Part shown: positions 26,574 to 36,049 of the stretch, one piece after another | Numbering within the stretch: the stretch's first letter is position 1 | How the letters are laid out: each line of letters begins with the position of its first letter | Translations under genes and position numbers: made by a program | Notes under the pieces: model-generated | The model's input: the letters and a program-made list of their open reading frames with translations, nothing else | What the model was told of the DNA's origin: nothing | The model's database searches: none | From: Oceanipulchritudo coccoides | Lineage (GTDB): Bacteria > Verrucomicrobiota > Verrucomicrobiia > Opitutales > Oceanipulchritudinaceae | NCBI RefSeq assembly: GCF_010500615.1 | Contig: NZ_JAAGNX010000002.1 | Coordinates: 1,035,478-1,099,477 of the forward strand | DNA: 64,000 nt | Direction: 5' to 3'

Positions 26574-28544
26574 ATGCTTCGGTCGTATTCCAAGTTCCCC
26601 CGAGATGGTAGATTACAACAACTGGTCTGCCTGTTATGTGGCCTGTTGGGATTAACCAATGCCATTGTCGCCGACCGGGCGGGGGAGTCGCTGCCGAATG
26701 TCATTTTCTTTTTTGCCGATGATATTGGCTGGGCGGATGTGGGCCGGTATCATGAGCACTATGCGGACGGGGTGAACCAGCCCTCTGTGGCACCGGTCCC
26801 AACACCGAACATGAATCGATTGTGCGACGAGGGGATGATCTTTACCGATGCCCAGTTACCGGCTGCCCTTTGCGCACCCAACCGCTTTTGTGTAATGACC
26901 GGTAACTACACGCACCGCTCCCGTCCGTGGGGAACCTGGGATCGTGACAGCAACACGGCCTTTCATTACGGAGATGCGGTGGACGACCGCATCGACAATC
27001 CGCACAGGACGGTTGGGACGATCTTGCAAGAGGCTGGTTACCGGACGGCCTTCTTCGGGAAGATGCACTTCGGCGGGGACTTCTTTGATTCCGCTGGAGC
27101 CATTATCCGGCCCTCAAACGCCGACCTTGACCAAATCGATTACACGCGGCAGTTCCGCAACGGGCTCCTTGACCACGGATTTGATTACACCTTTGCGACT
27201 CCCGACGGTATCCAGGGCCCCGTCTATGCCTACTTTGAGAATGACTTGTACCGTCCAATCAGCTCTTTCGCTTATGATATCGACGGTGTGGATGTTTCAG
27301 GATATTCAATCCTCCAGCACTTTCTTGACGGGGACCTGGTCGGCAACGGGGAGATGATTCAGGACGGCTACGGCGATTCTGAATTTGATACAAGCGAACA
27401 CGGTGTGATCCTGAGCCACTTCGCAGCAGAGTTCATCGCTGACCATGAGGCCAACCATGTGGATAAACCCTTCCTGGTGTACTATGCCGCCCCGGCCATC
27501 CATGTTCCCCACACGCCATCGAGCAGCGGCATCGAGGCTGCAGGAGCGACCGGCCTCGGTTCCCGGGCAGATTTTATTTACGACCTCGACCAGCAGCTGG
27601 GACGTCTGCTTGACAAGCTGGAAGCTCTTGGCATTGCGGACAACACCCTCATCATTGTCTCCAGCGACAATGGCGGCTATCCGGGCATCAACGGCAATGG
27701 GGGTGATGGCATGGTTGACGCCGGCCAATGGCCGAACGGGCCTTTTCGCGGGAACAAGGGATCCGTTTACGAAGGGGGACATCGCGTGCCCTTCATCTGG
27801 AAGTGGGGCGATGGAACAGAACCGGGATCTGTTATTCCTCCGGGGAAATCCTCTGATCAATTGGTGTCGGTGATCGATTGGGTGGCGAGTATGGTTGACC
27901 TGACGGGCGGTGCATTGCCGGATGACCAGAATTACGATTCAGCGAGCTTGCTCCCCTTGGTCTTTTCCGGGCAACCCGATCTGGAGGCACCCGTTCGCAC
28001 GATTCATCATTATTTCTTCCATAACAATAACCAGCGGGCGGTCCGCATGAACGATGCGGAAGGAAAATGGTTTTTAAAGCGGACGAGTCCGATTGAACTG
28101 TACGACCTGGCAACTGACCTGGACCAGTCCGACAATTTGATCGAAGGCTTTTCGAGCTTCGGGGACATTCCCGAAAGCCATCCCCACAAGGCACGCATCG
28201 ATGCCATGAACGCATGGTATAACGCCCACAACAATTCCTACAGTCCTCGGTCAACCCCCTCCGCTGATTTCAGCGACGAAGCCACGAAGACTCCAATCCC
28301 GGTCCCCGTGCCCGCGGCCAGGCTCAAGGTCGAACCAAACTTGTTGTTTTCAGCGGAAAACCTGACGGACTTTGCCGCCTACGATATTGACACATCCACA
28401 GACCTTCAGGGTTCCTGGAGCCTGCTCGAGACAATCCCGGAACTGGCGACCAACTGGTCCATGACCTGGGATTCGGCACTGCCCATCTTTTTCAGGATCC
28501 GGTACCCCGAAAAGGCCGACCGGAGCTTTCTGCCGCTTCGGTGA
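26574..28544 (+). CDS. Exported sulfatase with C-terminal beta module
   Basis: Type I formylglycine-dependent sulfatase, 656 residues from the ATG at 26574. A leader (LQQLVCLLCGLLGLTNAIVA) is followed by PNVIFFFADDIGWADVG, whose Asp pair binds Ca2+. The modification motif is LCAPNRFCVMTG, Cys-x-Pro-x-Arg, with the Cys converted to formylglycine by a dedicated maturase not in this window. The metal-site DNGG motif (SSDNGGYPG) also occurs. The last 75 residues (LKVEPNLLFSAENL ... PIFFRIRYPEKADRS) form an extra module resembling the ends of two other exported proteins here. Substrate unknown; the fucose genes nearby suggest a sulfated fucan. A GTG at 26463 could lengthen the N-terminus but would bury the leader. 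Confidence 0.9.
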   Translation: MLRSYSKFPRDGRLQQLVCLLCGLLGLTNAIVADRAGESLPNVIFFFADDIGWADVGRYHEHYADGVNQPSVAPVPTPNMNRLCDEGMIFTDAQLPAALCAPNRFCVMTGNYTHRSRPWGTWDRDSNTAFHYGDAVDDRIDNPHRTVGTILQEAGYRTAFFGKMHFGGDFFDSAGAIIRPSNADLDQIDYTRQFRNGLLDHGFDYTFATPDGIQGPVYAYFENDLYRPISSFAYDIDGVDVSGYSILQHFLDGDLVGNGEMIQDGYGDSEFDTSEHGVILSHFAAEFIADHEANHVDKPFLVYYAAPAIHVPHTPSSSGIEAAGATGLGSRADFIYDLDQQLGRLLDKLEALGIADNTLIIVSSDNGGYPGINGNGGDGMVDAGQWPNGPFRGNKGSVYEGGHRVPFIWKWGDGTEPGSVIPPGKSSDQLVSVIDWVASMVDLTGGALPDDQNYDSASLLPLVFSGQPDLEAPVRTIHHYFFHNNNQRAVRMNDAEGKWFLKRTSPIELYDLATDLDQSDNLIEGFSSFGDIPESHPHKARIDAMNAWYNAHNNSYSPRSTPSADFSDEATKTPIPVPVPAARLKVEPNLLFSAENLTDFAAYDIDTSTDLQGSWSLLETIPELATNWSMTWDSALPIFFRIRYPEKADRSFLPLR

Positions 28545-28606
28545 ATGCTGACCACTAAAATTTGCAGTGAAAGCGTGTTTCTGCTGGAAAAATGGAGATG
28601 ATTGGA

Positions 28607-30229
28607 ATGAAAACCCCCCTTATCCTGATTTGCACATGCCTTCTTCTGACATCCCTGATGGGAGAATCCCGGCAGCCGAATGTTGTAGTTGTCCTGATGG
28701 ACGATTACGGGCTTGGACAATTTGCCCCGGTGGCGCGGCAGCTTGAGCTGGAGAATGTGGACCCCGGATTGCTCGCCTTCACGGAAACCCTCGGGGATGC
28801 GGCCTATGACCCACAAGTGGCCCTTGAGGCCTCCCGTCGTGCGATGCCCTTCATGGACAGCCTGAGCGAAAACGGGTTGGTCTTCACGCGGGCCTTTTCG
28901 GCAAGCAACCTTTGTTCGCCGGCCCGGCAGGGACTTGTCACGGGGATTAATCCGATCCGGTTTGGTGGTTACCGGAACATTGATGTGAATGAATTGGGGC
29001 TGCCCGAGGGAAAGAGCCTTGTCGGGTTGTTCAAGGGAAGCGGGTACCGGACGGGGATGATTGGCAAGTGGCACCTTGGCAGGCACGTGGAAAGCCTGCG
29101 CGAGAAAGTCCTTGCCGCAGGGGGAAGCTATCAGGATGTATTGGAAAGTGGATACATGGGATCGGCGCGCGAACAGGACCATCCACTCAACCACGGCTTT
29201 GATTACGCCTATTTCTACAATCTGTGGGAATGCCCCTTCTACGGTTCCAGACTTATCTGGGAAGACCGGGAATTCACGGGTAAGCAGAACCAGTACAACA
29301 CGGACCTGTTTACCGACAAGGCAATCGCCTTCATGAAGGGATCCCTGGACGCCGGCGAGCCGTTTATGGTGGAGTTGGCGCTACACACCGCGCACAAACC
29401 GCTCGATGTTGATGCGCCGGAAACGTATGCCAGCCGGTTTGATACCGGATCCGCACTGGTGGACCGTTTCTATTCCCACATCTACGCGGTCGACCGGTCG
29501 ATCCAACGGATTTCGGAAATGCTCAAGGGGCGTGGGGAATGGGAAAACACCATCCTCTTCTTCACGGCCGACAATGGTGCCACCTGTAACGTGGGTGACG
29601 GTGACCTCAGTCTGATCCCTGGCAATGGTCCGCATCGCGGTCACAAGGGGCAGATGTTCCTTGGCGGCATCCGCGTTCCAATGCTCATGGTCTGGCCTGA
29701 TAAAATCAAGGGTGCCCATCATGTCACCCAAGCCGTCTCGGTGATGGATGTCCTGCCAACCGCGTTGGACGCCATCGGGGTTCCGGTTCCCGGAGATATC
29801 GACGGTACCAGTCTCCTGCCGTTGTTGAAGGATCTCAAAACACCGCTACATGAGCGCCTTTACTTTACCGGCATCCACGCTGCGGCATGGGGCTACTCCA
29901 GTCATGATGTAATTGGCAATGCCGAGCAACGCCGCGATCTCTCGCCCGGCTCGTGGGTCATTGTCGAAGGGGACTGGGTGCTCCGGTATGTCGGAAAGCT
30001 CGTCCCCGGGCTCATGCGGAGTCTGCCCGACGGGGAAGATGCCGCCTACGGCTTGTTCAACATAAAGGACGATCCGCTTGAACAGAATAATCTCTACGAG
30101 GAATTTCCTGACATCGCCGCTCGTTTGACAAAGGCCTATATGGAATTTGCGAAGGATCTGCCACCTCCGCCAGTCTGGGATCGGGCCCGCTGGGAAGAGC
30201 TGGTGATGCCCGCTGAATCAGGGCTTTAA
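28607..30229 (+). CDS. Exported sulfatase
   Basis: Second type I sulfatase, 540 residues from MKTPLILICTCLLLTSLMG, a clear signal peptide; an ATG at 28592 adds five residues. PNVVVVLMDDYGLGQF supplies metal-binding Asp residues, and ASNLCSPARQGLVTG carries the Cys-x-Pro-x-Arg formylglycine motif. ADNGAT supplies another metal-site Asp/Asn and KWHLG is the conserved Lys/His loop. It lacks the extra C-terminal module of the first sulfatase. It lies 62 bases after it in the same direction, so the pair is probably an operon. Its last codons overlap, convergently, the stop of the 1051-residue repeat protein. Confidence 0.9.
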   Translation: MKTPLILICTCLLLTSLMGESRQPNVVVVLMDDYGLGQFAPVARQLELENVDPGLLAFTETLGDAAYDPQVALEASRRAMPFMDSLSENGLVFTRAFSASNLCSPARQGLVTGINPIRFGGYRNIDVNELGLPEGKSLVGLFKGSGYRTGMIGKWHLGRHVESLREKVLAAGGSYQDVLESGYMGSAREQDHPLNHGFDYAYFYNLWECPFYGSRLIWEDREFTGKQNQYNTDLFTDKAIAFMKGSLDAGEPFMVELALHTAHKPLDVDAPETYASRFDTGSALVDRFYSHIYAVDRSIQRISEMLKGRGEWENTILFFTADNGATCNVGDGDLSLIPGNGPHRGHKGQMFLGGIRVPMLMVWPDKIKGAHHVTQAVSVMDVLPTALDAIGVPVPGDIDGTSLLPLLKDLKTPLHERLYFTGIHAAAWGYSSHDVIGNAEQRRDLSPGSWVIVEGDWVLRYVGKLVPGLMRSLPDGEDAAYGLFNIKDDPLEQNNLYEEFPDIAARLTKAYMEFAKDLPPPPVWDRARWEELVMPAESGL

Positions 30230-33200
30230 AAATCTCAACCTCAGGAATTCCTTGCTATCGCTGACAAGTGGGAAGATGGAGCGATCCGTTACCTCGCTGG
30301 AGGTGCTGCTCTCAAATACCGTGTCATCAATCGACCATGGATCGGTGTTGCCCAAATCGGTTGAGCGCTCGGTGAAAATACCAACAAGGCCAATCGCATC
30401 GACGTTTCGAGGATAGGTAAGGCTCAGGTATTCCTGTCCGCCAAGCATCGTGAAGGAAGGGATCAACTCGGGAGAATCACTGATGGTCGGATTCAGCCCA
30501 AGGGCAAATTCAGCAAGCGCGTCCAGGTCGTCGCCGTCACTGTTGTCCGTTGGGGAAAGGCTTGTGTCATCCGGTCCGTAGGTGCTCTCCCATGCATCGC
30601 TCAATCCATCGTCGTCCGCATCGGGCTTGACCGCACTGGAGAGCAGTAGCTCACCGCCGCTCACCGTGAGGTTGAATCCGCTTGGAAGGGCGGGGGAGAC
30701 GCCAAAGTCCGCGGCATTGACGGAACTTGTCGCGAGAGAGAAATCGATCAGCGTGATATCACCGGTTTGGAGCGCACCCGGATGAATGCGGAGCGATACT
30801 GGGGAACTGGTGGCAAAGTCTCCGCCGGTTACAGTCACTGATTCGTTCAGGCTGATTCCGTAATCGATGATTGGCTCGGGAAGCACCACTTGAAGCCCTC
30901 CCTCAGTCAACAGGATGTCCCCGCCGCCGGTGTCCAATGACAAGGACGGGCTGCTGGTGGAACTATTCCCGTTTTCAATTCGAAGTCGGGCAAGTCCGCC
31001 GAACGGCTCGAAAAACAAATCCCCGACAATGGTTGCCGGCAGACCCCCGACAATGAGTCGATTCAGTGAAACAATGGCTCCGGGATAGGGGATTCTGGAG
31101 TAGGAACCGCTCGGAAGAAAAAGGCTCACTATTGTTCCGCCCAGGTCAAAGTCCCCGTTGACCGCTGTGGGGCGGGTATTAAAGAGGGCAAGCTCGGCAG
31201 TTCCCGAAAGGCTGATACTCGGGGCGTTGAGTATCGTGAAGGGTAATGCCAAGGCCCCGGCTGCTCCGGTTGAATCAATTTCAAGCAGCCCGATGCAATC
31301 AGAGGCCGTCAACACGCCACCGCCCATGCTGAAGGAGACGGAGGAAGCGCTCAGATTAACCAGTAGTTCGGAAACCTGCTCGAAAATAAAATTCCCGGCC
31401 AAGTCCAGGCCGGCAATTGAGACCAATGCATCCACGCCAATCAACCGGATGAACGGACCGGCAGGAAGGGAAATGGCGATTGTGGAGAATCCCAGATCCA
31501 CGATTTCGTCCACGGCCTGGCCTGTTGTGTTGACCTGAAAGATAAAATTAGAACCGACTGTCATACCTGGCACTGACAGGCTGGTTAATCCACTCAGCTC
31601 TCCGGCAATTCCATTACTGAACAAGAGCAGTGGGCCCTCGGCATTTGATAGGCTGATGACACTGCCCCCTTGCGCGTAAGATCCGTTCGTTACAATGACC
31701 AGAACAGGGGCACCGGTCTGCTGCTCAAACAAAAAATTACCTGTCAGTGTCTGTCCGGAAATGACGAGTGAACTATCGATGCCTTCAACCCGCAAATACG
31801 GCCCGGCGGGAAGATCCAGCAGAATGAGCTCACCGGAAATAGACAGGGTTTCATTAATCGACGATGTGCCCGTGTTCACTGAAACGAGAAAGGATTCGGA
31901 GGTGGAAACTTCCGGATCGTTAATAGAAACATCGCCGACAAACTGCATTCCTGTTCCCGAGCTGTTCATGAAGACCAAACCAGATCCGCTCGCGACGGTC
32001 AGCGCGGTGCCCGTTCCGTCATTGAGCAACAGCGCTCCGTTGGCCAGAAGGCCTTGGAGTTGTCCACTTATTATCTGCAAAAACTGGAAATCCCCGACAA
32101 GCTGGGAATCGAGGACCGCGAGCTGTGCATTAGAGGCTTGCATCAACACGATGCCCGCGCTGAGAGATAATTGCTGACTGATTCCGCCGATATTGATCGT
32201 TTGGTCGATCTCGGATCCCGTACTGTTGATCAGCAGGTGAAAATTACTGGATGCGGAAATCCCTGAATCTGCAAACGCCACCGGCCCCTCTATATCAACC
32301 CCTGTCCCGTCCGGGGTCAAAAGCATGATCCCACTGCCGTCGAACAGTGTAAGAAGCTCGGTTATACCGTCACCGAGAATGCTGATGACCGAAGACGCCT
32401 GGCCAACGACATTACCGCTTGGATCCTGCTGGAATTTGAAATCACCAGCCAAGTTTTGACCCGCGATATTGAGGAAGGCCCCCTGGCTGATGACCGAAAC
32501 GCTTGGACCGGCCTCGGCGACAACCGTCCGTAGTTCCCCATCAATTTCATAATCCTGATTCACCTGTTGACTGGTTGTATTGACCTGCAGGAAGAAGTCA
32601 CCCGCGCTCGAGAGAGCGGGTGAAGAGAACAGGCCGGCAAGCACTCCTGCTGTACCGTCCGACATGATGAGTAGGTCACCGGAAACATCGCTCAGGGTGA
32701 CAATATCGGTGACCTCATTCCCCAAGTTCGTGATTGCATTGAAGATTCCAAAGTTCAGGGCCCCCTCAATCGTGCTGTTCCGGTTCAGGGAAAGTTTGCG
32801 CACGCTAAGATCGCCAAAGATGGTCTGGCCGATCACACCGATCCCCACGCTGTTGCCGAGGATTTCCTGGAATGGATCGCCTGAGGGCGAGGCCACTTCA
32901 GAGGGATCAAAGTCAAGATTGATGAAGTCTGGGGGAACACTTCCTTCCACGGAAATGATTTTACTCACCGCCGTCTGAAGCATGTTGACCCGTGCCTGGA
33001 TGGGCCCCGAAAGGACCACCCCGCTTGCGCCAATTATCGATCCTGAGCCCGTTGCCACGACTGCGTAATCGGATCCTACTTTCACGACACCCACGACTGC
33101 ATCCGTGATGAGCAATCCCCTCGCGAGCGGGTTGATGCTGCTGTCGGGCAGAATCGCATCGCCTTCCCCGATGAATACGGTCATTCCCGCGGCCGCCCCG

Positions 33201-33373
33201 ACTTCCTGGGTGCCTGTATCCACCAAGGTGATGGGGCTCTCGATCCTCAGGATGCCTCCGATATCGAGATCCGCCCTTGCGGGCGTGGCGCTGGCGATAT
33301 ACACCAGAAGTACGAGCTTAAAGAGAATGCGACAGGGAGATGATTCCATAGTTTGTTTTCCAGTAAGATTCAT
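30218..33373 (-). CDS. Large exported beta-repeat protein with Verrucomicrobia-type C-terminus
   Basis: 1051 residues, exported (KLVLLVYIASATPARA). Residues about 200-850 contain about five imperfect repeats of roughly 110-120 residues with a shared pattern: NFxFxVNTTGQ, then LPAGPYxRVxG, then GNFxFEQ, then a short Gly/Ser-rich turn. They should form a long beta-solenoid or stack of beta-sandwiches. Near the C-terminus lies a DADDDGLSDAWE calcium-binding (thrombospondin type 3-like) segment, then a final module (GGQEYLSLTYPRN ... SKEFLRLRFLKP). Probably cell-surface adhesion or matrix; no catalytic motif was seen. Its 3' end overlaps the second sulfatase by 12 bases. Confidence 0.75.
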   Translation of the reverse strand: MNLTGKQTMESSPCRILFKLVLLVYIASATPARADLDIGGILRIESPITLVDTGTQEVGAAAGMTVFIGEGDAILPDSSINPLARGLLITDAVVGVVKVGSDYAVVATGSGSIIGASGVVLSGPIQARVNMLQTAVSKIISVEGSVPPDFINLDFDPSEVASPSGDPFQEILGNSVGIGVIGQTIFGDLSVRKLSLNRNSTIEGALNFGIFNAITNLGNEVTDIVTLSDVSGDLLIMSDGTAGVLAGLFSSPALSSAGDFFLQVNTTSQQVNQDYEIDGELRTVVAEAGPSVSVISQGAFLNIAGQNLAGDFKFQQDPSGNVVGQASSVISILGDGITELLTLFDGSGIMLLTPDGTGVDIEGPVAFADSGISASSNFHLLINSTGSEIDQTINIGGISQQLSLSAGIVLMQASNAQLAVLDSQLVGDFQFLQIISGQLQGLLANGALLLNDGTGTALTVASGSGLVFMNSSGTGMQFVGDVSINDPEVSTSESFLVSVNTGTSSINETLSISGELILLDLPAGPYLRVEGIDSSLVISGQTLTGNFLFEQQTGAPVLVIVTNGSYAQGGSVISLSNAEGPLLLFSNGIAGELSGLTSLSVPGMTVGSNFIFQVNTTGQAVDEIVDLGFSTIAISLPAGPFIRLIGVDALVSIAGLDLAGNFIFEQVSELLVNLSASSVSFSMGGGVLTASDCIGLLEIDSTGAAGALALPFTILNAPSISLSGTAELALFNTRPTAVNGDFDLGGTIVSLFLPSGSYSRIPYPGAIVSLNRLIVGGLPATIVGDLFFEPFGGLARLRIENGNSSTSSPSLSLDTGGGDILLTEGGLQVVLPEPIIDYGISLNESVTVTGGDFATSSPVSLRIHPGALQTGDITLIDFSLATSSVNAADFGVSPALPSGFNLTVSGGELLLSSAVKPDADDDGLSDAWESTYGPDDTSLSPTDNSDGDDLDALAEFALGLNPTISDSPELIPSFTMLGGQEYLSLTYPRNVDAIGLVGIFTERSTDLGNTDPWSIDDTVFESSTSSEVTDRSIFPLVSDSKEFLRLRFLKP

Positions 33374-33456
33374 TAGGGACGGTACTGGGGAATATCAATT
33401 TCGCGAATTTTTATTCCAAAACCCCTGTGAGGGCAGGCCCCATGACTCGCCGGACT

Positions 33457-33477
33457 GGGCGGAAACCTTATCCGCCC
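33457..33477. other. Strong hairpin between the repeat-protein and regulator genes
   Basis: Perfect 7-bp arms GGGCGGA/TCCGCCC with a 7-base loop. It lies 65 bases 3' of the regulator stop (both flanking genes leftward), so it could end that transcript or shape the leader of the repeat-protein mRNA. No T-run. Confidence 0.4.
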
Positions 33478-33511
33478 CTAGTGATCTTGCCGCTATGGCC
33501 TTGTTGAGGAG

Positions 33512-33540
33512 GTTGGTTCAATCCCGACCGGATCTGCCTA
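33512..33540 (+). other. tRNA T-arm-like fragment
   Basis: GTTGG-TTCAATC-CCGAC forms a proper T stem-loop followed by CGGATCTGCC in the place of an acceptor 3' strand. No matching D arm, anticodon arm or 5' acceptor strand could be built upstream, so it is a fragment or a coincidence, not a tRNA gene. Aligned to the 3' end of tRNA-Ala it matches at 21 of 28 positions. Confidence 0.3.
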
Positions 33541-33541
33541 C

Positions 33542-34669
33542 TTAAAAAAAAGCCTGCACTGGTGTGGCATGGGCTCGACGATATTTGTGTGGCGGCAGGC
33601 CAAAGTGGTTCTTGAAGACACGGGTCAGGTGGGGGGCGTGACAAAACCCGGTCAGGTTGGCGATCTGCTCGACGCTGTCGCGGGTTGTCAGGAGGAGGGA
33701 TTCGGCCTTCTTGATACGCAGTTCAATCAACTTCTGGTGCGCAGTGGTCCGCAAGGCATTCTTGAACTGCTTTTCCAGTTGGAGGCGATGGGTTCCACAA
33801 TGGGCGGCAAGCTGCTCAACCCCGAAACTGTGACGCAGGTTGTCGTTCATGTATTGCATCGCTTTGCGCACGAGAGGATCGGCGATAGCCAAGGTTTCTG
33901 TACTGGCTCGGACTATAACCCTTTCCGGTTCAATGTAGTGGATTTTGTTGGAGACGGGTTTGCCCTCCATGAGGCGCTGCAGCAGGCGGCATCCGGAATA
34001 ACCGATAATGGCGGAATCCTTGCTGACGCTGGAGAGTGGAATCGGCTGCAGTTGGCAGATGAGTGGGTTGTTATCGACCCCGAGAATGGCGAAGTCATCC
34101 GGGACCTGCCAACCTTCGTCAAGGCAGCGGTTCAGCAGCCAGGCTGCATCAAAGTCGTTCTGCGTGAAGATGGCGGTTGGGCGGGGGAGTTGGCGCAGCT
34201 GCCGGCGGATATGTTCCGTGTTCTGGGTCAAGCCCCTGTCGAGGCGTACAGCCTCCAATCCGCTTTGCCCCAGGACTTCCCGGAAGGCCTCGAAGCGAAG
34301 TTCCCCCCATGGGGTCTTGTGAAAGGCATACCAGGCAAAATTGCGGTGCCCCTGCTCGATGAAGTGACGGGCAGCCAGCTGTCCGATACGGCTATTGCTG
34401 GTGGAGACCCGCGGCATCTTGAGGTCGCTGCGCCAGATCGATGTGTCGACACAGGGGAGGGGATTGCGCCGGATGAAGTTCGCGAAGCGTTCCTCCTGAT
34501 TCAGATTGCAGATGATACCGTCGCCTTCCCAATGCTTGGGCAGGCGTGATGACCTCATCAAACTGATGTCAAGGTGCCAATTGAACGCCCTCGCCGCCTG
34601 GGCAATTCCCTTGTGGATGGAGGGATTGTAGCTCCCTTGCAGCATCAGGACTTTTCTTTGGCGCGACAT
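33542..34669 (-). CDS. XylR-like regulator (sugar-binding domain plus AraC HTH)
   Basis: 375 residues: a LacI/GalR-type periplasmic-binding-protein domain (about 1-260; QGSYNPSIHKGIAQAARAF, HRNFAWYAF, AIFTQNDFDAAWLLNRCL, ILGVDNNPLICQ) fused to an AraC-type double helix-turn-helix (about 270-370; YMNDNLRHSFGVEQLAAHCG ... ENLTGF-type second helix ending FKNHFGLPPHKYRR). This is the architecture of the xylose activator XylR. The ATG at 34669 is preferred over a TTG at 34684. Divergent from the UxaE-family gene across 127 bases, so that gene is its obvious target; the ligand is probably a sugar or uronate of the same pathway. Confidence 0.88.
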   Translation of the reverse strand: MSRQRKVLMLQGSYNPSIHKGIAQAARAFNWHLDISLMRSSRLPKHWEGDGIICNLNQEERFANFIRRNPLPCVDTSIWRSDLKMPRVSTSNSRIGQLAARHFIEQGHRNFAWYAFHKTPWGELRFEAFREVLGQSGLEAVRLDRGLTQNTEHIRRQLRQLPRPTAIFTQNDFDAAWLLNRCLDEGWQVPDDFAILGVDNNPLICQLQPIPLSSVSKDSAIIGYSGCRLLQRLMEGKPVSNKIHYIEPERVIVRASTETLAIADPLVRKAMQYMNDNLRHSFGVEQLAAHCGTHRLQLEKQFKNALRTTAHQKLIELRIKKAESLLLTTRDSVEQIANLTGFCHAPHLTRVFKNHFGLPPHKYRRAHATPVQAFF

Positions 34670-34796
34670 CGGGTTGCTGGACAAGGGTTGGGTGAGTTAT
34701 CGGAATGTGCAAGAAATTATAAATTTATGCATAGTGTAGTATCCAGGTAAAGGTGCTAGGCTGCGGCCCTGCTTGAGAAATTTACATCCAAGACAA

Positions 34797-36044
34797 ATGA
34801 AGCAATTACCGAGATTCACCTTTGGCATGGGCGACCGATTTGGCCGTCAGGGAGAAGCGCAGCTGCGGTCTGTTCTGGACGCACGGGCACTGGGCATGGA
34901 CGTGGCCCCGGTGTGGAACAAGAGCAAGCGTGAGCATACCCTCATCGGAACGGAGCCGCAGAGCCTTCGTAATGAGGCGGACGCAGCAGTAAGGGCACTC
35001 GATTACGACGGGCCGTACTTCGTTGATGCTGATCATATCACGATCGAGACCGTGGACGACTTTATCGCTTGTAGTGACTTCTTCACCCTCGATATCGCCG
35101 ACAGCCTCGGCAAGCCGCCGAGGAGCGTGGACAACGCCGACCGCTACCGGCAGACCCTTGAAGCACTTGGGTCGGTCTCCGTGGAGGGCATGGAGACGGT
35201 CTCCTTTGATCCGGAAAGTGCTTCCGCCTTGTTGGAGGCATATGGCGCGGCCATCGAGGCGGCAAAGGCCCTGTATGAAAAGATTGCCGCCGCCCGCCCG
35301 GATGGGGACTTTGCGGTGGAGATTTCGATGGACGAGACCGAAACTCCCCAGGGCCCCAAGGAACTGCTGGGCATTCTCCGCCTGCTGGCTTTGGAAAATA
35401 TCCCCGCGCAGACCATTGCCCCGAAGTTCACCGGCCGTTTCAACAAGGGAGTGGACTATGTCGGCGACCTGGAGCAGTTCACGGTGGAGTTCGAGTCGGA
35501 TGTCCTTGTCTTGGCATATGCCATAAAAAACTTTGGTCTTCCCTCCTCTTTGAAGCTGAGCGTCCATTCAGGAAGCGACAAGTTCAGTCTGTATCCAATT
35601 ATCAAGGACATAGTGACAAAGCACAATGCCGGCCTGCACATGAAGACAGCAGGGACAACCTGGCTGGAGGAAGTGATCGGGCTGGCCGAGGCTGGAGGTG
35701 CCGGATTTGACTTCGTCAAGGAACTCTACATCGATGCGCTGGACCATTATGACGCCCTGACAGCCCCGTATTCGACGGTGTTGTACATTGATCGGAGCCA
35801 GTTACCATCCGTGAAAGTCGCGAGGGGCTGGAAGAGCGAGGACCTTGTCGCCATGGTGGAACACGATCAGGAAAACCCGCTGTTCAACTCCAGCCTGCGG
35901 CAGTTTTTCCATGTCGCCTTCAAGCTTGCCAGCAAAGCGGGCGACGGCTACTACAGCCTGCTGGACGAGAACGCCGGCATCATCAATCGGCGGGTGCATC
36001 ACAACCTGTTTCAGCGGCACATCCTGAAAGTATTCCCCGAATAG
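34797..36044 (+). CDS. uxaE: UxaE-family (tagaturonate/fructuronate) epimerase homologue
   Basis: 415-residue protein of the UxaE family, whose characterised member is a D-tagaturonate/D-fructuronate epimerase of hexuronate catabolism. The family start FGMGDRFGRQGEAQL, PVWNKSKREH and the DADHI triad region (FVDADHITIET) are clear. Later HSGSDKFSLYPI and HMKTAGTTWLEE supply further metal or phosphate-binding candidates. The ATG at 34797 is used, giving the conserved N-terminus. It is controlled by the divergent XylR-like gene and lies beside fucU/fucP/fucI. Actual substrate here may be a uronate released with fucose, or a 6-deoxyketose; sequence alone does not decide. Confidence 0.8.
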   Translation: MKQLPRFTFGMGDRFGRQGEAQLRSVLDARALGMDVAPVWNKSKREHTLIGTEPQSLRNEADAAVRALDYDGPYFVDADHITIETVDDFIACSDFFTLDIADSLGKPPRSVDNADRYRQTLEALGSVSVEGMETVSFDPESASALLEAYGAAIEAAKALYEKIAAARPDGDFAVEISMDETETPQGPKELLGILRLLALENIPAQTIAPKFTGRFNKGVDYVGDLEQFTVEFESDVLVLAYAIKNFGLPSSLKLSVHSGSDKFSLYPIIKDIVTKHNAGLHMKTAGTTWLEEVIGLAEAGGAGFDFVKELYIDALDHYDALTAPYSTVLYIDRSQLPSVKVARGWKSEDLVAMVEHDQENPLFNSSLRQFFHVAFKLASKAGDGYYSLLDENAGIINRRVHHNLFQRHILKVFPE

Positions 36045-36049
36045 GCCCC

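Noticed and set aside
33481-33540. Complete tRNA gene
   Set aside because: Only a T arm can be built; no anticodon arm, D arm or acceptor partner.
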